Shown piece after piece: positions 1 to 9,124 of a DNA stretch of 64,000 nucleotides; the stretch's first letter is position 1; each line of letters starts with the position of its first letter. Location of the stretch: positions 2,914,001 to 2,978,000 of the forward strand of contig CP166298.1 of assembly GCA_041281825.1 (NCBI GenBank). Direction: 5' to 3'. A model generated the notes under the pieces. The model did no database searches. It saw only the letters and a program-made list of their open reading frames with translations, and had not been told where the DNA came from. The DNA is from Paenibacillus_D tarimensis_A. Lineage in GTDB: Bacteria > Bacillota > Bacilli > Paenibacillales > Paenibacillaceae. The position numbers and the translations under genes are program-made.

Positions 1-1145
1 AGAGCTATGATGGCGTCATTGTCAATGGTTTGTTCAATGACTCTGACAATGGATGAAGGATGAAGCGGTGAGGAGAAGCTCGTGCATTCGCGGTCATTCT
101 GTGCATTCCATTCTTGTTTACACTTGCTCACACGCTGCAGCCATTCTGGATTTTGACGATATTCGGCCAAGCTTTCGGTAAGCGTACGGATTGTCTCTGC
201 GGGATCGCCAACAATGCCGAGAAGAGCCGGAATGACTTGCCCAATGGCTGAGGTCCTCTCTTCAATTTGTATGACTTGCGCTTGATTTGGTACCGAATTT
301 TCAGGCCACCAGGAAGAACCAATGGCAAGAACCACATCGGATACTTTAAACAAGGCGCTTAAGAAAGGATTGCCGCCTTCTCCTAAACCGCCGAGCTGAT
401 AAGGGTGAGTATCCGTAATAATCCCCTTTACCCCGTAACTCATGACAATTCCGCTTCCCCAGGAATCAGCCAATTTTTGAATTGCATCACCTGCAGTTTT
501 TGCCCGATTACCGACCAGGATCATGGGGCGTTTAGCCGTAAGCATAAGGTTTACCGCCTGCCGGATTGTACTTCGCCCTGCTACGGGGTGTTCTATATGT
601 ACCGGTGTTCTAGGTTCTGCCGGGCAGGGAAGGGTCCATAAATCGGAAGGTATGGATAAATGGACAGGTGTACATTGTTGAACTGCCGTCAACTGGGCCT
701 GTGATAAAGCCTCTACTACAGCACCCGGATGGATAACGATTCGGCTGATGCCGGTGATCGACTGAACCAATCCCTGCTGATCGATAAGCTGTTTGGTTGG
801 CGTTCCGATTTTGGCGACAGCGGCCTGTCCGGTAATTGCCAGAATGGGAACGCCGTCCAAATAAGCGTCGCCTAGACCGGTCATCAAATTCGTCAGTCCA
901 GGCCCCATTTGTGCCGCGCACACACCAATGCGACCGGTTAATTTGGACTCGGCCGATGCCATCATCGCGGCAGCGGATTCATGCTTTACGCCAATCCACT
1001 CCAGGTCGTCCTGACGTGAGATTCCATCCATAAATCCAAAAATGGCGTCGCCGGTCACGCCATAAATTCGTTTAACCCCCCACAACCTCAGCTGATGAAG
1101 GATGATGTCCGCAACATTCCGATTCCCGATTGCTAGTCCGTTCAT
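1..1145 (-). CDS. ThDP-dependent enzyme of the acetolactate synthase / pyruvate oxidase family (C-terminus cut by window edge)
   Basis: The minus-strand frame is open from an ATG at 1143-1145 to the window edge, about 381 codons. It starts after a good ribosome binding site (AAGGAGGTG in the complement). The N-terminal pyrimidine-binding domain carries GVKHESAAAMMAS, in which the Glu is the residue that activates the thiamine cofactor in this family. A central domain follows with PMILVGNRAKTAGDAI, the usual middle-domain start. The last visible residues, DNDAIIA, are the expected opening of the C-terminal PP domain, so the GDG...N cofactor motif lies outside the window. Members decarboxylate 2-oxo acids such as pyruvate or benzoylformate; the substrate cannot be told from this part. 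It is divergent from the membrane-protein gene at 1276. The family is secure, the reaction is not. Confidence 0.85.
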   Translation of the reverse strand, partial: MNGLAIGNRNVADIILHQLRLWGVKRIYGVTGDAIFGFMDGISRQDDLEWIGVKHESAAAMMASAESKLTGRIGVCAAQMGPGLTNLMTGLGDAYLDGVPILAITGQAAVAKIGTPTKQLIDQQGLVQSITGISRIVIHPGAVVEALSQAQLTAVQQCTPVHLSIPSDLWTLPCPAEPRTPVHIEHPVAGRSTIRQAVNLMLTAKRPMILVGNRAKTAGDAIQKLADSWGSGIVMSYGVKGIITDTHPYQLGGLGEGGNPFLSALFKVSDVVLAIGSSWWPENSVPNQAQVIQIEERTSAIGQVIPALLGIVGDPAETIRTLTESLAEYRQNPEWLQRVSKCKQEWNAQNDRECTSFSSPLHPSSIVRVIEQTIDNDAIIA

Positions 1146-1275
1146 TCTGAGACACCTCCTTGGCTTTTTCTTAGTATGGGATCCATCCCTGTGCATTATG
1201 AACATAATTGGATGAAATTTCTTGATGCCGGATAAGCTAAGGTAAACGAAACTTTTATCGAAATGAGGTAGATCC

Positions 1276-1668
1276 ATGTTTTGGGACGGTTGGCCTCTGG
1301 CACGAATCGTGATTTTGTTTGTCAGTCTCGCTTATTTGATGATTTGGATTCAGGTGACGATGTTTCATTACAGGCAAAATTTTCATCACAAGTCGATGTG
1401 GGTTCCGGTCATTTCCGCACCGTTCATTTTTGCAGCCGGAATCGCTTTTGCCTTTTATAACGTCTTTGGGCTTCGCTTATTGTTTCAGGTCTTGTTGTGG
1501 TTCGGATTGGCAGCGGGGCTGATCGGATTTTATTTCCATTTTCGTGGGGTCGGTATCCGCGTCGGCGGCTGGGCCCTTCGAAATTTCCTGATCGGTCCGC
1601 CGGTTGTACTCCCGTTGATGTTTACCGCTATGAGCGTGCTGGGCCTGATCGCGCTTTACTGGAGATAA
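1276..1668 (+). CDS. Small integral membrane protein, unknown function
   Basis: This 130-residue protein is almost entirely hydrophobic, with about four predicted membrane segments (roughly residues 8-27, 40-60, 65-85 and 100-125) and short polar loops. An ATG lies behind ATGAGGTAG. I do not recognise the family. It ends four bases before the gluconate-2-dehydrogenase-type subunit gene and is therefore probably co-transcribed with that gene and the GMC oxidoreductase. A role as membrane anchor or electron-transfer partner of the oxidoreductase is a guess from position only; no heme-binding motif is evident. Confidence 0.7.
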   Translation: MFWDGWPLARIVILFVSLAYLMIWIQVTMFHYRQNFHHKSMWVPVISAPFIFAAGIAFAFYNVFGLRLLFQVLLWFGLAAGLIGFYFHFRGVGIRVGGWALRNFLIGPPVVLPLMFTAMSVLGLIALYWR

Positions 1669-1672
1669 CCGT

Positions 1673-2305
1673 ATGCAAAATGGAAGAAAGGCGGATGGTT
1701 ATATGAACGGTAAAACCCGATATCCTTCCTTTGACGTCCTGGATGAAAAGGATGCTTGGGATGATCATACACAAGAAATTGTAACCTCGAGAACGAAAGC
1801 TTCGGTTAATTATCAGTTTTTGAGCATGACGCAGGCTGAGATCCTGCGCTGCATATGCAGCTTGTTGATGTATGATTCATCACCGGATGTCATGGGGTAT
1901 GTGATCAGTCACATCGATCAAACCTTGCTTTCGTCACCAGGTGAAGGGCAAAGAAAAGCGGGCGTACCCGCTGCACCGGATTTATTACGGCAAGGGCTGA
2001 AAGCGATCGAAGCGTATTCGCAGATCAAGTATGGAGCAGCTTTCACGAAATTGAAGTCCGAAGAGCAAGAGCAGATTATCCGGGAAATCAGCGCTGCGAA
2101 AGCGGGGCAGCCTGAATTATGGAATGAGGCGCCCCAGAAGGAGCTGTTTGAAAAGCTGATGCGGCTGACTGTTGAATCCTATTGCTCACACCCACGGGTT
2201 TGGTCGGAGATCGGTTATGCCGGCCCGGCTTATCCGAGGGGATATGTGCGTACGCAGCTTGGACAATTGGATCCATGGGAGGCGAAGGAGGAACATGAAG
2301 CGTAA
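1673..2305 (+). CDS. Gluconate 2-dehydrogenase subunit 3-like protein
   Basis: This 210-residue protein resembles the small subunit (subunit 3) that partners FAD-dependent GMC dehydrogenases. The family-typical element is near the C-terminus, SEIGYAGPAYPRGY, preceded by a helical region with FLSMTQAEILRCICSLLM. Many relatives have a Tat or Sec signal, but none is visible here, so the complex is probably cytoplasmic. An in-frame ATG at 1703 is an alternative start; the 1673 start has GGAG eight bases upstream. It overlaps the next gene by 11 bp, which fits translational coupling with its catalytic subunit. Confidence 0.8.
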   Translation: MQNGRKADGYMNGKTRYPSFDVLDEKDAWDDHTQEIVTSRTKASVNYQFLSMTQAEILRCICSLLMYDSSPDVMGYVISHIDQTLLSSPGEGQRKAGVPAAPDLLRQGLKAIEAYSQIKYGAAFTKLKSEEQEQIIREISAAKAGQPELWNEAPQKELFEKLMRLTVESYCSHPRVWSEIGYAGPAYPRGYVRTQLGQLDPWEAKEEHEA

Positions 2306-3881
2306 ATATGCGAATGAAGAGGTGGATGTCGTCATCGTAGGTGCCGGCGCTGCAGGAGGAGTGTTAACCAAAGAATTAAGCGAAGCCGGGCTCTCCGTCG
2401 TCGTGCTTGATGCCGGACCTTTCCGGGATCCTCAGAAGGATTTTGCCAGCGACGAGCTCTCTATGAGATCCCTCGGTTGGGAGGAGACGCGGATTGTGGA
2501 CGGACGCGACCCGCTTACAATGGGTCACAACAATTCCGGACGCGGAGTCGGCGGAGGAACGGTTCATTTTACGGGTGTGTTTCTGCGCTTTCAGGATATC
2601 GACTTTAAACCCCGGACATTCGACGGAATTGGCCAGGATTGGCCGATCGGCTATGATGATCTGGAGCCATACTACACCAGAAATGAAAGAGATATTGCCG
2701 TTTCGGGGCCGAAGCATTTCCCTTGGGGACACTTTAACGGCCCATATCCCTACCCGGAACGTGAGCCGCTCAGTCCGAATGCGTACCTGTTCATGAACGG
2801 CTGCGAGAAGCTGGGCATCCGGTCTTCGGTTGCTCCTCTTGCCATTTTGTCCGCCCCGTTCGAAGGCCGTCCGCCTTGCATTAACCGCGGATTTTGCAAT
2901 CAAGGGTGCATGCCCGACGCCAAATTCAGCACGCTGATCGCACATATTCCCAAAGCGATCAAGGCGGGGGCGGAAGTATTGCCGGATTGTATGGTGACGC
3001 AGGTATTGGTGGGCAAAGACGGACTGGCCAGAGGGGTGACGTTCGTTCATAACGGACAGACCTATGAGCAAAAAGCTAAACTGGTCATTCTGAGCGCATT
3101 TGTGGTGGAAACGCCCAGACTGCTGCTGAACTCAGCCAACCCGCAGTTTCCGGACGGACTTGCAAACAGCAGCGGCATGGTCGGAAAATCCATAATGGTG
3201 CACAGCAGTCATGATGTCTATGCCAAATTCGAGGATGAAATCCGTTTATATAAGGGAACGCCGGTCCTTGCGACAACCTTGGATTTTTACCGGACCGATC
3301 CTAAACGGGATTTTGTCCGCGGTTATACGCTGCATGCCCATGGCGCGAGACCCGTTGAATTCGCCAACGGTATCTCCAAAGCGCAGGGAGGACCGGTATG
3401 GGGCGAACGGTTCAGGCAGACGCTGCTGGATTATAATCACTACGGCAGAGTTACGTTGGTAGGAGAGGTGCTGCCGAATCTTAACAACCGCGTCACGCTT
3501 GCTGGCGAGAAGGACCGCTATGGTATGCCGCGGGCGAAGGTAACATTCAGTTACTGCGAGAACGACCGGAAGCTGATTCGGCATGCGGTGAGTACGATGA
3601 GCTCGATTCTGGAAGCGGAAGGCGGGCGGGTAGAATTCGTCGTTCCGGATACGGCGCATATGGCGGGGGGATGCCGAATGGGGGACAACCCGGCTGAGTC
3701 CGTCGTCAACTCCTACGGGCAAAGCCATGACATTCCCAATTTGTTTATCTGCGATGCGAGCATTTTCGTAACTTCAGGCGCAGGGAATCCGACGAATACG
3801 GTGATGTCGCTTGCACTGCGCACGGCGGATCATATTATAGAGAAAGCAAAGAAAAGGGAACTGCAAGCAAGCCGGGGTTAA
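2295..3881 (+). CDS. GMC-family FAD-dependent oxidoreductase
   Basis: This 528-residue flavoprotein is likely the catalytic subunit of a sugar or polyol dehydrogenase. The start is ATG 2295 after GGAGG, inside the end of the upstream gene; longer in-frame starts would run further into that gene. The N-terminus has the dinucleotide motif VDVVIVGAGAAGGV and an ADP-ribose-binding acidic end (VVVLDAG). The GMC region GRGVGGGTVHFTG follows. The C-terminus has HMAGGCRMG, with the catalytic His, and SGAGNPTNTVMSLALRTADH, with the second active-site position as Asn. With the subunit-3 gene and membrane protein upstream it forms an oxidoreductase operon. The substrate is not determined. The stop codon lies in a terminator hairpin loop. 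Confidence 0.88.
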   Translation: MKRKYANEEVDVVIVGAGAAGGVLTKELSEAGLSVVVLDAGPFRDPQKDFASDELSMRSLGWEETRIVDGRDPLTMGHNNSGRGVGGGTVHFTGVFLRFQDIDFKPRTFDGIGQDWPIGYDDLEPYYTRNERDIAVSGPKHFPWGHFNGPYPYPEREPLSPNAYLFMNGCEKLGIRSSVAPLAILSAPFEGRPPCINRGFCNQGCMPDAKFSTLIAHIPKAIKAGAEVLPDCMVTQVLVGKDGLARGVTFVHNGQTYEQKAKLVILSAFVVETPRLLLNSANPQFPDGLANSSGMVGKSIMVHSSHDVYAKFEDEIRLYKGTPVLATTLDFYRTDPKRDFVRGYTLHAHGARPVEFANGISKAQGGPVWGERFRQTLLDYNHYGRVTLVGEVLPNLNNRVTLAGEKDRYGMPRAKVTFSYCENDRKLIRHAVSTMSSILEAEGGRVEFVVPDTAHMAGGCRMGDNPAESVVNSYGQSHDIPNLFICDASIFVTSGAGNPTNTVMSLALRTADHIIEKAKKRELQASRG

Positions 3882-3893
3882 CCGGCTTGCTTG
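3864..3893. terminator. Bidirectional terminator holding both stop codons of convergent genes
   Basis: A perfect 12-bp stem (CAAGCAAGCCGG and its complement) encloses a 6-nt loop GGTTAA. The GMC gene stop (3879-3881, plus) and the protease gene stop (3878-3880, minus) overlap inside the loop. A T-rich run follows on the minus strand; the plus-strand tail is only moderately T-rich. Confidence 0.75.
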
Positions 3894-4471
3894 TGCATAT
3901 TTGTAATGCGTCGATAAGCGAACTCATCCGCATACCGCTCAAACGGGAGATTTCGATAGGCCGTTTCACTTTGTTCTGTTATAGCGGCCAACTTCTGATG
4001 CCCGCGGATGATTTGGATCCATTCGGTTTTCTCTGCCAAGCGAATAGCATCGATAAGATGGGAGAACTCATGGAATAGAATAAAATAAGGAAGTTCTCTA
4101 CGAGATATCGGATATTTGATTAATATATTCCGTTCATCTGCGGTAAGATATCCGTCATATGGGAGCTGAACAACAATTTTGGCTTTCCGTCTTTTGTCGT
4201 CCATCAGAACAAACCCATTATAAAAAGGTCCCCAAGATAAATCGAGGTCGACTTCTCCCTTCCACTTCAGCTCTGAGGACAATTGAGCTAGCTGTCTTCG
4301 CAACCGGTCTCTCCAAACCTTCAATCGTAAACGTCTCCACTTTATACGTATGAACAATGATTTTATCATAGCTATGATCACCAATTCTACCGTAACAATG
4401 ATCATAGCTTTATTCAATTGGTAAAATAAGGGGGATCTGAAGGCGGTTAGGAGCTCAATTTCCATACGCAT
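3878..4471 (-). CDS. Membrane-anchored HEXXH putative metalloprotease
   Basis: A 197-residue protein with one N-terminal membrane helix (about residues 20-42, rich in Ile and Val), then a basic stretch and a soluble domain. Near residue 150 it has ILFHEFSHLIDAI, a perfect HEXXH zinc-protease signature (HEFSH) with hydrophobic flanks. A downstream acidic third ligand could be one of the Glu/Asp residues in RNLPFERYADEFAYRRI, where YADEFA resembles the third-ligand helix of several gluzincin families. I do not recognise the named family. The start at 4471 has only a weak ribosome binding site; an ATG two codons in is the alternative. It is convergent with the GMC gene. Confidence 0.65.
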   Translation of the reverse strand: MRMEIELLTAFRSPLFYQLNKAMIIVTVELVIIAMIKSLFIRIKWRRLRLKVWRDRLRRQLAQLSSELKWKGEVDLDLSWGPFYNGFVLMDDKRRKAKIVVQLPYDGYLTADERNILIKYPISRRELPYFILFHEFSHLIDAIRLAEKTEWIQIIRGHQKLAAITEQSETAYRNLPFERYADEFAYRRITNMHKQAG

Positions 4472-4543
4472 ACAATCAAGCCACTAACACATATCATGTA
4501 GCGAACCGCTTACCCATTTGAAAAATAGGGGAGCTGACGCAAC

Positions 4544-5296
4544 TTGAAACCGGCAGGAGAAATTCCGATTATTCGGCCAGGGTATTTTTCCGTTCAGGCC
4601 GCGGCGGATCGCATGCGTCCCGTATACGATCGATATAATGAACAAATCCTCTATAACCGTTTACCTGTAGAATTCGACTTTATTGGTGAATCCATTACGC
4701 AATATTGGGATCTGCAAGCTTATTTTCGCGGAGGGACACGAACGAATGCTTTGATCGTGAACCGCGGGATTTCAGGAGATATTACTCTCAATATGGTACA
4801 ACGTTTCGCGGCAGACGTTCTTCAATTAAAGCCGAAGTATGTACATATCATGGGCGGCACTAACAACACCTGGCGGATGGATGCTGTCGATCCAAGAGAA
4901 AAAAGAACCCCGAATCAAATTTATATTGATACGATATCGCAAATCGGCATGATGGTCCGGGAGTCCAAAAAACATGGCATTAAACCGTTGATCGGTTCAA
5001 ACTTGCCGACAGGCACAGGCATACCGTGTTTTGCACATCAACCTCTTCTTTACTGCCGGGATAACAGTACGGATCTGCGCAATGAACTGCTCGTTATGAT
5101 AAACCACGGTTCACGCCAGCTTGCCGCTCAAGAACAGGCGATATATATAAACTACCATTCTCATATGACTGATCACGACGGTAAAACTTTACGCCCCGAG
5201 CTTGCGGACGATGGACTCCATCCCAATGTACTCGGCTACAACATTATGGCTGACGTCTTGCGGAGAACATTGTCGACATTTGGAATCGGTATATGA
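4544..5296 (+). CDS. SGNH/GDSL-family hydrolase
   Basis: This 250-residue cytoplasmic esterase-like protein shows all four SGNH blocks: FIGESITQ (nucleophile Ser, the usual GDS being GES), NRGISGD (Gly), IMGGTNNT (GxN) and DDGLHPN (the DxxH pair near residue 223). Such enzymes deacylate carbohydrate esters, lipids or phospholipids. The chosen start is a TTG with GGGGAG nine bases upstream; the next ATG (4612) would cut off the N-terminal strand region. There is no signal peptide. The gene stands alone and is followed by a strong hairpin terminator. The nearby glycosidase suggests, weakly, a carbohydrate-ester substrate. Confidence 0.8.
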   Translation: MKPAGEIPIIRPGYFSVQAAADRMRPVYDRYNEQILYNRLPVEFDFIGESITQYWDLQAYFRGGTRTNALIVNRGISGDITLNMVQRFAADVLQLKPKYVHIMGGTNNTWRMDAVDPREKRTPNQIYIDTISQIGMMVRESKKHGIKPLIGSNLPTGTGIPCFAHQPLLYCRDNSTDLRNELLVMINHGSRQLAAQEQAIYINYHSHMTDHDGKTLRPELADDGLHPNVLGYNIMADVLRRTLSTFGIGI

Positions 5297-5508
5297 TAAT
5301 CGTAATGAAGCTGTAAAACTCAACAACATTAACGACTTTCCGAAAATCTCTTTATTATATGAAATAAAAAGAAGCCCTCGCATTCGGTCTCGCATTTGGT
5401 TTGGGAGGAAGGGAATTTGCTTCAAATTGGTTGAAGAAATGGCAGGAACAAATGCAATCCTCTAAGGAAGAGTGAGATTAACGAATTGATGGAAATATAA
5501 TCTTAAGC

Positions 5509-5554
5509 AGAAGAAAGCCGAAATTCCTCAGGGCAGGAAAGTCGGCTTTCTTCT
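5509..5554. terminator. Intrinsic terminator after the SGNH hydrolase gene
   Basis: A perfect 13-bp inverted repeat (AGAAGAAAGCCGA / TCGGCTTTCTTCT) with a 20-nt loop. The 3' arm is T-rich. The 210 bp between the SGNH stop and this hairpin hold no supportable gene. Confidence 0.75.
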
Positions 5555-5600
5555 AATTTGAGTTGGGCGACTCTCCTTGAATTGAAATGCGTTTATGAGA

Positions 5601-5693
5601 TTCGCAATATATTGATATATATCGCAAGATTACATTATTTACTCTTTAATAAATTGCGATACAATGGAAGATAAAGCATAAAATTCGCAATAT
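5601..5693 (+). promoter_or_regulatory. Candidate promoter and repeated TCGCAA boxes ahead of the GH42 gene
   Basis: A possible sigma-A promoter is TTTACT (5638-5643), 16 bp, TACAAT (5660-5665). Around it the core TCGCAA recurs: TTCGCAATAT at 5601-5610 and again, identically, at 5684-5693, ATCGCAA at 5621-5627, and the inverted TTGCGAT at 5654-5660 touching the -10. Spacing and orientation suit binding of a sugar-responsive regulator on both sides of RNA polymerase. The regulator is not encoded next to it. Confidence 0.5.
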
Positions 5694-5723
5694 TTTATCA
5701 CGATACCGTAAGGGGGATGTTAA

Positions 5724-7802
5724 GTGGCAAAATCGTTAAAAGAAGAGACCATCCGGCTTGGAGTGTGCTATTATCCGGAGCATTGGGAAGAGACGCTGTG
5801 GGAGGAAGATTACAGCCGCATGCGAGAGCTCGGCTTCTCTATCATCCGCGTTGCCGAATTCGCTTGGGCGATCATGGAGCCAGAGGAAGGTATCTTTCAG
5901 TTCGATTTGTTCGACCGGGCACTTGACTCCGCGCACCGCCATGGCCTAAGCGTTATCCTCGGCACACCTACGGCTACGCCTCCGTCTTGGCTGACACATC
6001 GATATCCGGAAGTGCTGAACGTTTCTAAAGAAGGTGTCCCTTACCGGCACGGCATGCGACGGCATTACAACTACAACAGCCCTGTATATCGGCAGCTTTG
6101 CGCGCGGATCACGAGGAAAATGGCCGAGCACTTCAAGGACCATCCGGCGGTCGTCGGCTGGCAAATCGACAATGAGCTCAATTGTGAAATCGACGTATTT
6201 TATTCGGATGCCGATCACGCCGCATTCCGCATTTGGCTGCAGAGCAAATACGGCTCCTTGGATGCTCTCAATAGGGCGTGGGGAACCGTCTTCTGGAGCC
6301 AAACGTATACGGCATGGGAGCAGGTGCATCTGACGAGGCCGACGCCTTTAAACTCGCCGAATCCGCACCAGGCTCTGGACGAGAAGAGGTTCATCTCGCA
6401 CAGCGCGATCGAATTTGTTCGCATCCAGGCCGATATTCTGCGGGAGGTCGTAGGAACGCGGCATTGGATTACGACCAACGGCATGTTCGGTCATCTTGAC
6501 AACCATCGGCTTACGGAGGAGCTCCTGGATTTCTTCTCCTATGACTCTTATCCTCAATTCGCATCGATTCACCCGGATGCGGGGCCCGAACCGCTGCTGG
6601 ATCGATCGTGGAGCTGGAATTTGAGCGGCGTACGCTCGATCTCTCCGAATTTTTGCGTAATGGAGCAGCAATCCGGACCGGGAGGATGGGCTAACCGGTT
6701 CGCAATGCCTTCGCCGAGGCCTGGCCAAATGCGGTTGTGGACGTATCAATCGGTTGCCCATGGCGCCGACATGCTGCTTTATTTCCGCTGGCGTACAGCC
6801 ACGGTAGGCACCGAAATTTATTGGCACGGCATTAACGACTATCATAACCGGCCGAACCGAAGAGTGCTCGAGGCCGCACGCATTGGCCAAGAGCTGGTGC
6901 GGATTGGCGAAGGGCTGGCGCAAAGCCGCTACGAAGCGACCATCGCCATCGTGAGCGACTATGACAACAGATGGGACGGAGAGCTCGACGTTTGGTACGG
7001 CCCGCTTGTCGGACGAAGCACAAACGCCTGGTTCAAAACATTGCAGCGGGAACATATTGCCGCCGATACGTTTACGTTATCAAGTAAGACAACGCTTGCC
7101 GAATTGCAGCGGTATCGGGTGCTGGTGTATTCGCATCCCGCTATCTTGACGGAGGCCGCAGCAACGCTGCTTCGCTCCTATGTTGAAGCCGGCGGAATCG
7201 TATTGTTCGGAGCCCGCACCGGATACAAGAATGAGCATGGTCATTGCCGGATGATGCCGTTTCCGGGGCTTGCCGCTTCCCTTTGCGGCATTACGGTGGA
7301 GGATTTCTCGAAAATAAATGGGATTGTAAAGGCGCCGGCGCTGAGATTTGTTAACGAAGAAGGCAGCGATGAAACGTTGGGAGCTGCTGCGGTCACTGCC
7401 GAAGGCTTTAACGATATTTTGCATGTTGAGGCGGGAAGCGTGAAAGTAATCGCAGAATATGCCTCCGACTATTACGCCGGGAAACCTGCCTTGACCGTCA
7501 ACGAGCTGGGCAAAGGCCGCGTTTACTATTACGGCGCAGCATACAGCGAAGCGGTCGTGAGCAAGCTTCTGCCGGAGCTTGGCTTGCGCAAGACGGCGGA
7601 CGACGTCGTTCTGGCTCCCTCCGAGGTGGAGTTGGCTGTCCGTCGCCATCCGGTTACCGGCCAAGCCTTCATTTTCGCACTCAACTATACGGAACATACG
7701 GTAACCTTGCATTTGCAACGTAATGCGGTCGATTTGCTAAGCGGGAACTCCCTACAAGGAGAAGTCGAACTGGAGCCGTACGGCGTGCTCGTGCTCAACT
7801 AA
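5724..7802 (+). CDS. Beta-galactosidase, GH42 family
   Basis: At 692 residues it has the usual length of GH42 enzymes, which hydrolyse terminal beta-galactosides in the cytoplasm. The TIM-barrel domain opens with LGVCYYPEHWEE. The acid/base Glu is in GWQIDNELNCE (about residue 150) and the nucleophile Glu in FCVMEQQSG (about residue 313). A trimerisation-type alpha/beta domain (about 400-610) and a small beta domain at the C-terminus follow. The start is GTG at 5724 behind AGGGGG. No signal peptide is present, so substrate must be imported as an oligosaccharide. The gene is monocistronic; upstream TCGCAA boxes probably control it. Confidence 0.93.
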   Translation: MAKSLKEETIRLGVCYYPEHWEETLWEEDYSRMRELGFSIIRVAEFAWAIMEPEEGIFQFDLFDRALDSAHRHGLSVILGTPTATPPSWLTHRYPEVLNVSKEGVPYRHGMRRHYNYNSPVYRQLCARITRKMAEHFKDHPAVVGWQIDNELNCEIDVFYSDADHAAFRIWLQSKYGSLDALNRAWGTVFWSQTYTAWEQVHLTRPTPLNSPNPHQALDEKRFISHSAIEFVRIQADILREVVGTRHWITTNGMFGHLDNHRLTEELLDFFSYDSYPQFASIHPDAGPEPLLDRSWSWNLSGVRSISPNFCVMEQQSGPGGWANRFAMPSPRPGQMRLWTYQSVAHGADMLLYFRWRTATVGTEIYWHGINDYHNRPNRRVLEAARIGQELVRIGEGLAQSRYEATIAIVSDYDNRWDGELDVWYGPLVGRSTNAWFKTLQREHIAADTFTLSSKTTLAELQRYRVLVYSHPAILTEAAATLLRSYVEAGGIVLFGARTGYKNEHGHCRMMPFPGLAASLCGITVEDFSKINGIVKAPALRFVNEEGSDETLGAAAVTAEGFNDILHVEAGSVKVIAEYASDYYAGKPALTVNELGKGRVYYYGAAYSEAVVSKLLPELGLRKTADDVVLAPSEVELAVRRHPVTGQAFIFALNYTEHTVTLHLQRNAVDLLSGNSLQGEVELEPYGVLVLN

Positions 7803-7973
7803 TAACATAAAGCATTCACAGATAGATTAAGCTCCTCATATCATGTTGTTTATCTTTTTGATTGCATTTCAGAAAGGGATTTCCTTCCTGTTAGCGAATC
7901 ATTAAATTAGACGGCAACATGTAGAACTCTCATTTATGGTGTTTAATTATATGACGAGGAGTGAATATCTCAT

Positions 7974-9047
7974 ATGGATGAATTGACGCAAATGATGAAG
8001 CAGCTAACGGAAACCGACGGAGTTCCGGGGCATGAACACGAAGTGCGTGCGGTCATGCAGGAATATTTGCAGCCTTTAAGCGATGAAATTATCAAAGATC
8101 GGCTCGGAAGTGTATTAGGTAAAAAAACGGGACGAGCTGACGGTCCGAAAGTGTTACTCGCCGGACATCTGGATGAAATCGGATTTATGGTGACCCAAAT
8201 TACATCCAAAGGATTTCTTCGCTTTCATCAGCTCGGGGGATGGTGGCCCCATAACGTACTGTCCCAGCGTGTAAAAGTAAAGACCCGCAAAGGCGAATAT
8301 ATAGGCATTATCGGTTCGAAAGCGCCGCACGTGTTAAAAAAGGAAGAACGCGAAAAAGTGATGGAACTGAAAGATCTTTATATCGACATCGGCGCGAAGA
8401 GTGAAGAAGATGCCAAAGTAATGGGCGTCCGCCCTGGTGATTGGGTCGTTCCTGTTTCCGATTTCACAACGATGCGCGGCGGCGAACTGTGGGTGGGCAA
8501 AGCGCTGGATAATCGGGCGGGCTGCGCGCTGGCGGTAGAAGTGCTTAAAAGGCTGAGAAACACAGATCATCCTAACATCGTATACGCAGGAGCAACCGTC
8601 CAGGAAGAAGTGGGCTTGCGCGGTGCCGGGACGGTTGCGAATCTGGTCGAGCCGGATATTGCCTTCGCGCTTGATGTAGGTATAGCCTACGATACTCCCG
8701 GAAATGAATCGCAGTATATGGTCTGCAACGTCGGCGACGGACCGTTGGTGCTGCTTTTTGATGCCAGTATGGTTCCTCACACCGGGCTGCGTGATTTCGT
8801 GATGGATACCGCTGAAGAAATTGGAATTAAGGTGCAGGTAGACGCCTTGCCCGGGGGCGGTACCGATGCCGGCAAATTTCATACGAGCGGAGTCGGCTGT
8901 CCTTCCCTTGTCGTAGGTTTTGCCACCCGATATATTCACAGCCATAATGCCATTATGTCGAAAAGCGACTTCGATCAAGCCGCCGCACTGCTGACAGCCG
9001 CGATCAGGAAGCTCGATCGTGACAAAGTAAACGAACTGATCGGATAA
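7974..9047 (+). CDS. M42-family metallo-aminopeptidase
   Basis: This 357-residue protein belongs to the M42 (glutamyl aminopeptidase / cellulase M-like) peptidases, which assemble into large tetrahedral cytoplasmic complexes. The di-metal site residues are visible in order: GHLDEIGFMV (His), KALDNRAGC (bridging Asp), VQEEVGLRGA (catalytic base and ligand Glu), ALDVGIA (Asp) and IHSHNAIM (His). The ATG at 7974 follows GAGGAG. It likely trims peptides released by larger proteases. The 171 bp upstream hold only short imperfect hairpins. It is separated from the serpin gene by a strong terminator, so the two are separate transcripts. Confidence 0.92.
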   Translation: MDELTQMMKQLTETDGVPGHEHEVRAVMQEYLQPLSDEIIKDRLGSVLGKKTGRADGPKVLLAGHLDEIGFMVTQITSKGFLRFHQLGGWWPHNVLSQRVKVKTRKGEYIGIIGSKAPHVLKKEEREKVMELKDLYIDIGAKSEEDAKVMGVRPGDWVVPVSDFTTMRGGELWVGKALDNRAGCALAVEVLKRLRNTDHPNIVYAGATVQEEVGLRGAGTVANLVEPDIAFALDVGIAYDTPGNESQYMVCNVGDGPLVLLFDASMVPHTGLRDFVMDTAEEIGIKVQVDALPGGGTDAGKFHTSGVGCPSLVVGFATRYIHSHNAIMSKSDFDQAAALLTAAIRKLDRDKVNELIG

Positions 9048-9088
9048 TCCAAAAAATAGGGTTCATTGAAGGAAAACTGGCAGAGCTG

Positions 9089-9124
9089 GGACAGAGCATG
9101 TTACACATGCTCTGTCCTTTTTTA
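9089..9124 (+). terminator. Strong intrinsic terminator after the M42 peptidase gene
   Basis: A perfect 13-bp stem (GGACAGAGCATGT) with a 3-nt loop and a run of seven T. It lies inside a longer open frame leading into the serpin, which argues against an upstream serpin start. Confidence 0.92.

Noticed and set aside
2376..3071. Long minus-strand frame opposite the GMC gene
   Set aside because: A shadow of a strongly supported oxidoreductase, with low-quality composition and no ribosome binding site.
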